The notes below the pieces were generated by a model. It searched no databases, was not told the origin of the DNA, and saw only the letters and a list, made by a program, of their open reading frames with translations. The translations under genes and the position numbers were made by a program. 10,575 nucleotides of DNA from Solobacterium sp. (GTDB lineage: Bacteria; Bacillota_I; Bacilli_A; Erysipelotrichales; Erysipelotrichaceae): the NCBI GenBank assembly GCA_017543005.1, contig JAFWEA010000291.1, forward strand, positions 1 to 10,575, written 5' to 3'. Positions 6,431 through 10,575 of the stretch are shown one piece after another (the stretch's first letter is position 1; every line of letters begins with the position of its first letter).

Positions 6431-7132
6431 CTATTCGATCACCGTGCCGATCTGCTCTCCGCTGACGGCTCTGATGAGGTTTCCTTCCACATTCATATTG
6501 AAGACAACGAGTTTCATGTGATTGTCCATGCACATGCTGGTAGCCGTGCTGTCCATGACCTGCAGGTTCTTGTTCAGAAGATCCAGATAGGTCAGCCGGT
6601 CATATCTGACGGCATTCGGATTCTTCTTCGGATCATCGTCATAGACACCATCCACCCCGTTCTTGGCCATCAGGATGACATCGGCCTTGATTTCCGAAGC
6701 CCGCAGGGCTGCGGTTGTATCCGTGGAAAAATACGGACTGCCGGTGCCGCCGCCGAAGATGACCACCCGGCCTTTTTCCAGGTGACGCAGGGCTCTGCGG
6801 CCGATGAACGGTTCTGCCACTTTCGGCATTTCAATGGATGTCTGAACTCTGGTGCTCACACCTGCATCTTCCAGTGAAGACTGGATGGCAAGAGCGTTGA
6901 TGATGGTTGCGAGCATGCCCATGTAATCTCCCTGAACCCGGTCGATTCCCATTTCCACCAGCTGCTTGCCGCGGATAAAGTTGCCGCCGCCGACAACAAT
7001 GGCAATCTCTACACCCATTTCGTGAATCTGCCGGATTTCCCGGGCCAGACTCTGCAGAACCTCGGCATCAAAATTCTTGCCGCTTCCGGATAATGCTTCT
7101 CCGCTCAGTTTCAACAAGACGCGTTTATACAT
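6431..7132 (-). CDS. pyrH: Uridylate (UMP) kinase
   Basis: Phosphorylates UMP to UDP with ATP, feeding UTP, CTP and UDP-sugar synthesis; bacterial hexameric type of the amino-acid kinase fold, usually activated by GTP and inhibited by UTP. The 233 residues are near the usual 235-245. Motifs: KLSGE at 8-12, GGGNFIRG at 48-55, GDYMGMLATIINA at 68-80 for UMP binding, FGGGTGSPYFSTDT at 126-139, and KNGVDGVYDDDPKK at 157-170 for ATP binding, then MDSTA at 193-197. The ATG at 7132 has GGAGG six bases upstream. In most bacteria rpsB and tsf precede pyrH; here the upstream neighbour is a divergent ppx-like gene, so pyrH starts its own transcript with frr. Confidence 0.97.
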   Translation of the reverse strand: MYKRVLLKLSGEALSGSGKNFDAEVLQSLAREIRQIHEMGVEIAIVVGGGNFIRGKQLVEMGIDRVQGDYMGMLATIINALAIQSSLEDAGVSTRVQTSIEMPKVAEPFIGRRALRHLEKGRVVIFGGGTGSPYFSTDTTAALRASEIKADVILMAKNGVDGVYDDDPKKNPNAVRYDRLTYLDLLNKNLQVMDSTATSMCMDNHMKLVVFNMNVEGNLIRAVSGEQIGTVIE

Positions 7133-7161
7133 GATTATCCTCCATTCTGTTTTCTTTATTC

Positions 7162-7190
7162 ATTATAGCTTATCAGGTTTTATTTATGTA
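7162..7190 (-). promoter_or_regulatory. Probable pyrH-frr promoter
   Basis: A perfect -10 TATAAT lies at 7162-7167 on the minus strand; the -35 region 17 bases upstream (TACATA at 7185-7190) is a poor match. Transcription would start near 7155, about 22 bases before the pyrH ATG. The intergenic region is AT-rich and shared with the divergent ppx promoter. Confidence 0.5.
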
Positions 7191-7197
7191 TACGCTT

Positions 7198-7225
7198 TTG
7201 AGATCTTGGCCGCATTTGCTATGAT
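7198..7225 (+). promoter_or_regulatory. Probable promoter of the Ppx/GppA-like gene
   Basis: On the plus strand TTGAGA (7198-7203) and TATGAT (7220-7225) are 16 bases apart, and the -10 is preceded by TGC, making it extended. The start would fall near 7232, at the GGAGGT ribosome site, so the leader would be very short. Confidence 0.55.
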
Positions 7226-7244
7226 GTTCAGGGAGGTAACTGTC

Positions 7245-8117
7245 ATGAGTCAGTACGGAGTTGTGGATATCGGTTCCAATACGGTTGTTCTGCTGATCTA
7301 CGGCCTGCACAACGGGCAGCCGGAGGTCATCCGTCATGAAAGCGAGCCGGTTCATCTGGTCAGTTACATCAAAGACGGTCATATGAGCGCCGAAGGCATC
7401 GCAAAGGCTGCGGAAGTCGTCCGGCGCTATCAGGAAATACTTTCCGGCTATGAAATCACCGCAGCCGGCGGTTTTATCACCGAACCGTGGCGCGGCATTG
7501 ACAACAGCAAAGAGCTGCTGGATGCCCTCCGGGCCGGCGGACTGAATATCACTGCCCTGAGCGGCCGTGAGGAAGCGGAATATGATTATCTCGGCAGCCG
7601 CCTGGACTGCAGTGATGTCATGACGGGAAATGCCTTTGATATCGGCGGCGGTTCAACAGAACTGATTGCCTTCCGTAACGGTAACATCCTGGAAGCCGTC
7701 AGTATCCCGGTCGGCTGTGTCCGCCTGTCCGTAATGCCGGTGACAGATGAGATCCCGGATCAGCACATGCGGAATGCGTTTGAACGCTGGCCCGGGCTGC
7801 TGGCCTGCCCGCATGAAACCCTGATCGGCATCGGCGGCACCTGCCAGGCTGCCAGGAATCTCTGCTCGGCCCTGTACGGTACCGATCATACGGTGACTGT
7901 TGCGCAGCTGCGAGCGATCCTGGATGGGCTCAAGGCAAAGGATTACGACATGACGGCCGCCATGCACAGGCATATCTCAAAAGGCCGCTGGGAGGTCTTT
8001 GCGCCGGGGCTGAATATGCTGCTGGGCATCTGCCGGGCTTACAATGCGGATCAGGTCAGAATATCAATGGGCTGTGTCAGGGAAGGCTTCCTGATGCACC
8101 ACCTCATCAATCAGTAA
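7245..8117 (+). CDS. Ppx/GppA-family phosphatase, short form without HD domain
   Basis: Member of the exopolyphosphatase / pppGpp phosphohydrolase family (ASKHA fold), which removes terminal phosphate from polyphosphate or from pppGpp; cytoplasmic. The start chosen is the ATG at 7245 because GGAGGT lies seven bases upstream; an open extension back to 7077 crosses the pyrH start and the promoter and is unlikely. The 290-residue product contains VVDIGSNT at 6-13 (phosphate loop 1), Thr79, Arg83 and Asn87 in place of the usual TSALR...N block, SGREEAEY at 106-113 with the catalytic Glu pair 109-110, FDIGGGSTEL at 131-140 (phosphate loop 2) and GCVREGF at 276-282. It lacks the C-terminal HD domain of the ~500-residue E. 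coli enzymes, as in the short Ppx1 group. Whether it prefers polyphosphate or pppGpp cannot be decided from sequence. Only plus-strand gene here, divergent from pyrH. Confidence 0.9.
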   Translation: MSQYGVVDIGSNTVVLLIYGLHNGQPEVIRHESEPVHLVSYIKDGHMSAEGIAKAAEVVRRYQEILSGYEITAAGGFITEPWRGIDNSKELLDALRAGGLNITALSGREEAEYDYLGSRLDCSDVMTGNAFDIGGGSTELIAFRNGNILEAVSIPVGCVRLSVMPVTDEIPDQHMRNAFERWPGLLACPHETLIGIGGTCQAARNLCSALYGTDHTVTVAQLRAILDGLKAKDYDMTAAMHRHISKGRWEVFAPGLNMLLGICRAYNADQVRISMGCVREGFLMHHLINQ

Positions 8118-8148
8118 AAAAAAATGGAGATCACAGGATCTCCATTTT
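8116..8148. terminator. Shared bidirectional terminator of convergent ppx-like and MBL genes
   Basis: A 12-bp perfect stem (8121-8132 with 8137-8148) with a 4-base loop. On the minus strand nine T residues follow (8116-8124), making a strong terminator for the MBL gene; on the plus strand four T residues (8145-8148) serve the ppx-like gene, which ends at 8117. One arm, the loop and part of the other arm encode the last residues of the MBL protein. Confidence 0.85.
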
Positions 8149-8937
8149 CATGCCGGTGGCTACTTCAACAACCGGCAGTTCATTCATCATTTCATGCTTG
8201 GCGGCCAGGCAGACACAGTGGCAGGGATAACAGGTGCCCTGCACATGCTCCTTCAGATACTTCACGGTCTGCGTCAGCCGGGTATCCTTCTGCATCAGAT
8301 GGAAGCCGCCGATGACCCCGGTTACGGGTTTGGCAAACAGTTTTTCGGCATAGGCAATGATATTGCAGATACCGCTGTGCGAACATCCGGTAATGATGAA
8401 CAGGCCATCCTTTCCTTCGTACACAAGGGCCGTATCATCAATCAGATCATCGGGATACCAGGCATTGCTGCGCCGGTAGCGGCCAATGCCGATATTGTTT
8501 TCAAACGGCACTGTCCGCGGGATCTCACCCAGCCAGGTCAGATGATCCGACAGCTTCACCGGCTCACGTGACAGCCGCAGCTTCATATGCTTCTCAGCCT
8601 CTTCTGCGGTAAACGGTGCACCGATCTCCAGACCGTCATGTTCCTTCGGCAGGAACACATCCGGATGGGCTGTCAGCAGCATATCATGCAGATCCTGCGT
8701 CTTCCAGAAGAACGTCAGGCCCCGGGTATGATCATTGTGTCCGTGAGAGAACACGATATCCGTCAAAGCCGAAAGATCGATATTCATCAGTTCGGCATTG
8801 TGCATGAAGATCTCGGAATATCCCGTATCCAGTAGGATCTTCCGGCCACCGTCTTCCATGTAGATGCAAAGACCGGGTTCGCCCCAGTAATACTGATCTA
8901 TATAGGTATTGTTATCGACCAGAACCGTCAGTTTCAT
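8131..8937 (-). CDS. Metallo-beta-lactamase-fold hydrolase, COG1237 type
   Basis: Predicted metal-dependent hydrolase of the group related to archaeal dihydropterin-ribofuranosylaminobenzene phosphate synthases; in bacteria the substrate is generally unknown. Cytoplasmic, 268 residues, no signal peptide. Metal motifs: SHGHNDH at 64-70 (His65, His67, Asp69, His70), GCSHSG at 184-189 with His187, and GGFHL at 210-214 with His213. VDNN at 7-10 and LLDTGYS at 35-41 are also typical of the group. Near the C-terminus the segment CYPCHCVC at 236-243 packs four Cys around His240; COG1237 proteins usually have a PCHCTG-like motif here, so this is a richer Cys version. The ATG at 8937 has GAGGT six bases upstream. 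It lies between terminators, so it is a single-gene unit; I see no convincing promoter in the 8938-8980 gap. It converges on the ppx-like gene. Confidence 0.9.
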   Translation of the reverse strand: MKLTVLVDNNTYIDQYYWGEPGLCIYMEDGGRKILLDTGYSEIFMHNAELMNIDLSALTDIVFSHGHNDHTRGLTFFWKTQDLHDMLLTAHPDVFLPKEHDGLEIGAPFTAEEAEKHMKLRLSREPVKLSDHLTWLGEIPRTVPFENNIGIGRYRRSNAWYPDDLIDDTALVYEGKDGLFIITGCSHSGICNIIAYAEKLFAKPVTGVIGGFHLMQKDTRLTQTVKYLKEHVQGTCYPCHCVCLAAKHEMMNELPVVEVATGMKMEIL

Positions 8938-8977
8938 TGTGATACCTCTCCTGCCATCTTAACGAAAATCCGAACAA

Positions 8978-9005
8978 GAAGAAAGAGCTGCCGCAGCAGC
9001 TCTTT
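8978..9005 (-). terminator. Probable terminator of the yfcC-like gene
   Basis: A 10-bp stem (8982-8991 with 8996-9005) with a 4-base loop lies 25 bases past the stop at 9031. On the minus strand it is followed by CTTCTTGTT, T-rich but interrupted, so strength is moderate and some read-through into the MBL gene is possible. Confidence 0.65.
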
Positions 9006-9030
9006 GCTTGAATGATTTGTTTCTGACTGA

Positions 9031-10449
9031 TCAGAAGGCGCCTGTGTAGCCCATCATTGTCAGAACGATCATGATGACAGCCGCAACCAGCAGCATCACG
9101 AGAACTCTCGGGAAGGCCCACTTGAACCACTTCGGATAGTCGATGCCGCACATTGCCAGAGAACCGACAGTCCAGCCCAGAACCGGGGAAATGATGTTTG
9201 TGAAACCATCACCGAACTGGTATGCCTGAACGATCAGTTCCGGATGCATCTGCAGAACCTCGCCGATCGGCTTAATGATCGGGACAAGGATTGCCGCCTT
9301 GGAGGAGGCCGACGGGATGATCGGGTTGATCAGAGCGATAACGAGCATCATACCGACAGAGGAGATCCATCTCGGCAGATTCATCAGCGGACGTGTGATG
9401 ACATAAACGATTGTGTGCAGGACGTTGCCCATGCCCAGAACGAGCGATACGGAACGTGCCATACCAATGACGAAGCCGACGAATGCCATGCCAGCCAGAC
9501 CCTTGGTGAAGGAAGCACCCATCTGATCCCAGCTCATGCCGTTGACCAGACCGATGATGGTCGCGATGACCATGAAGGCGAAGCACTGCATTGTGAACAG
9601 GTCATATCCGAAGATTGCTGTTCCCTTCATGCCGTACCAGACAATGTACAGGTACTGACCGACGAAGAGAATCAGAGTAACGATCATTCTCCAGTCGATG
9701 ACAACATCAGTTGTCATGACCTCACCGTCATCAACGAATTCTTCCGGCTTGAAGCTCTCGCCATACAGCGGGGACTTTGTCGGGTCAGCCTTGATCTTCT
9801 TGGCATACTGCAGAGTCATCAGCAGGCCGACGATCATCATGATGTTCATGATGATGAAACGGGTACCGAAACCTGCATATGCACGTGTTTCCATCAGGAC
9901 CTGGACTGTGAACATCTTGTTCGGGCCTGTACCGAAACCGATCAGGGTAGCGAATGTGGTAACCATCATGGCTACGAAGCCGTCCATCTTCATCTTCTTG
10001 GCGAAGGCAACACCAACCGGAACGATAGCGATCAGAGCATCAGATCCACCGAAACCGCCGAGGTAAACCATCAGGCAGAACAGGATGGAGATCAGCAGAG
10101 TGTCGCCCTGGCCCTGCAGTTTGACGATAGCCCAGTCGAGCAGCTTGTCAAATGTCTTGGTATCCAGGAAGATCTGAATGGTAGCACCACCGACCATGAC
10201 GATGAATGCGATTGTAGCAGAACCTGTGAGACCCGGGAAGATCTGCAGCAGAGCCTTGATCGGGTTGACCGGTGTCTGCTGGCCGAGGTAGCTGAACTGG
10301 TCACCCAGAATAGCGCCTGTTTCCGGATCTGTGCCGAATGCACCGGCAGGAATGACATATGTAGCTAAAGAGCAGATAAGCAGAAGAATGATCATCAGCC
10401 ACAACATGTGCGGCATTTTGAACCCCTTCTTTTTCTTCGGTTCGGACAT
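9031..10449 (-). CDS. YfcC/DcuC-family membrane carrier
   Basis: Polytopic inner-membrane transporter of the YfcC/DcuC-like family (C4-dicarboxylate anaerobic carrier type); members are annotated as dicarboxylate, basic amino-acid or peptide carriers, so the substrate is open. The 472 residues begin with a basic tail (KKKK at 5-8), a first membrane segment at about 14-36, then around ten to twelve more. Conserved features include GGFGGSDA at 131-138, GFGTGPNK at 171-178, PSASSKAAILVP at 379-390 and FGDGFTNIISP at 412-422, the two hairpin-like substrate motifs of the superfamily. A charged cytoplasmic loop lies at about 216-250. The ATG at 10449 is preceded by AAGGAGGT at eight bases, the best ribosome site in the window, and codons such as GCT, GGT and ACA are commoner than in its GCC/GGC-rich neighbours, which suggests high expression. 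No catabolic partner gene lies next to it. Confidence 0.9.
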   Translation of the reverse strand: MSEPKKKKGFKMPHMLWLMIILLLICSLATYVIPAGAFGTDPETGAILGDQFSYLGQQTPVNPIKALLQIFPGLTGSATIAFIVMVGGATIQIFLDTKTFDKLLDWAIVKLQGQGDTLLISILFCLMVYLGGFGGSDALIAIVPVGVAFAKKMKMDGFVAMMVTTFATLIGFGTGPNKMFTVQVLMETRAYAGFGTRFIIMNIMMIVGLLMTLQYAKKIKADPTKSPLYGESFKPEEFVDDGEVMTTDVVIDWRMIVTLILFVGQYLYIVWYGMKGTAIFGYDLFTMQCFAFMVIATIIGLVNGMSWDQMGASFTKGLAGMAFVGFVIGMARSVSLVLGMGNVLHTIVYVITRPLMNLPRWISSVGMMLVIALINPIIPSASSKAAILVPIIKPIGEVLQMHPELIVQAYQFGDGFTNIISPVLGWTVGSLAMCGIDYPKWFKWAFPRVLVMLLVAAVIMIVLTMMGYTGAF

Positions 10450-10501
10450 GAATTGGAACCTCCTTTCTTCAAGTATTCTCCCTTTCCAAATTTATCCCCA
10501 A

Positions 10502-10532
10502 CAGCAGCCGCATGTTACTGCGGCAACTGCTG
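10502..10532 (-). promoter_or_regulatory. Imperfect hairpin in the leader of the yfcC-like gene
   Basis: Outer arms 10502-10507 and 10527-10532 pair over 6 bp, inner arms 10508-10512 and 10519-10523 over 5 bp, with a 3-base bulge (10524-10526) and a 6-base loop. On the minus strand it is followed by TTGGGGAT rather than a T run, so it is not a standard terminator. It may be a leader structure, an operator, or the decayed terminator of an upstream gene. Upstream of it TGATACTAT (10541-10549) resembles an extended -10, without a clear -35. Confidence 0.4.
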
Positions 10533-10575
10533 AACCGTACATAGTATCAGCAGGTAGAGTTTTGCTGACTATTAC

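Noticed and set aside
7077..7244. N-terminal extension of the Ppx/GppA-like protein (56 residues)
   Set aside because: It overlaps the pyrH start and both promoters; GGAGGT before the ATG at 7245 and the immediate DIGSNT motif set the real start.
9244..10368. A 374-residue open frame on the plus strand opposite the yfcC-like gene
   Set aside because: It has no family features, is rich in Asp, His and Gln as expected from reading a membrane protein gene backwards, and lacks a ribosome site. It is an antisense shadow.
1..10575. Possible defence system, mobile element, CRISPR array or biosynthetic cluster
   Set aside because: All recognisable genes are housekeeping or common metabolic types, and I saw no direct repeat arrays, transposase, integrase, tRNA or toxin-antitoxin-like pair.

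Overview
This window is a chromosomal housekeeping region from a fairly GC-rich member of the Firmicutes (Bacillota). The best clue is the conserved pyrH-frr-uppS-cdsA-dxr-rseP order. Strong AGGAGG-type Shine-Dalgarno sites, short intergenic terminators, a rubredoxin and a YfcC-type anaerobe carrier fit a fermentative gut-type anaerobe. An Erysipelotrichaceae-like origin is a guess from general resemblance and was not tested.

Layout, read right to left because all genes but one are on the minus strand. (1) 9031-10449 is a YfcC/DcuC-family membrane carrier with a near-perfect ribosome site, a leader hairpin at 10502-10532 and a terminator behind it. (2) 8131-8937 is a COG1237-type metallo-beta-lactamase-fold hydrolase. 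It converges on (3) 7245-8117, a short Ppx/GppA-family phosphatase and the only plus-strand gene; the two share a hairpin terminator. (4) Divergent from ppx, pyrH (UMP kinase) and frr (ribosome recycling factor) form a two-gene unit ending in a terminator. (5) A 52-residue rubredoxin gene (5612-5770) has its own promoter and terminator and sits inside the conserved cluster. (6) uppS, cdsA, dxr, rseP and galE form a tight operon with overlapping or nearly touching ends, from a promoter at about 5542-5550 to a terminator at 774-794. (7) 1-742 holds the N-terminal 247 residues of an unrecognised membrane-anchored or lipidated protein that runs off the window.

The operon in (6) is functionally coherent. 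Dxr makes the first committed isoprenoid precursor (MEP pathway), UppS builds undecaprenyl diphosphate for cell-wall synthesis, CdsA makes CDP-diacylglycerol for phospholipids, RseP is the intramembrane site-2 protease, and GalE supplies UDP-galactose for surface glycans. PyrH feeds UTP/UDP-sugar pools and Frr recycles ribosomes.

There are no gene-free stretches over 300 bases. I saw no tRNA, rRNA, CRISPR array, insertion sequence or phage gene. I do not see a convincing undescribed system. The points most worth a second look are the rubredoxin with a CxC first knuckle inside the cluster, the truncated anchored protein at the left end, and the yfcC leader hairpin.
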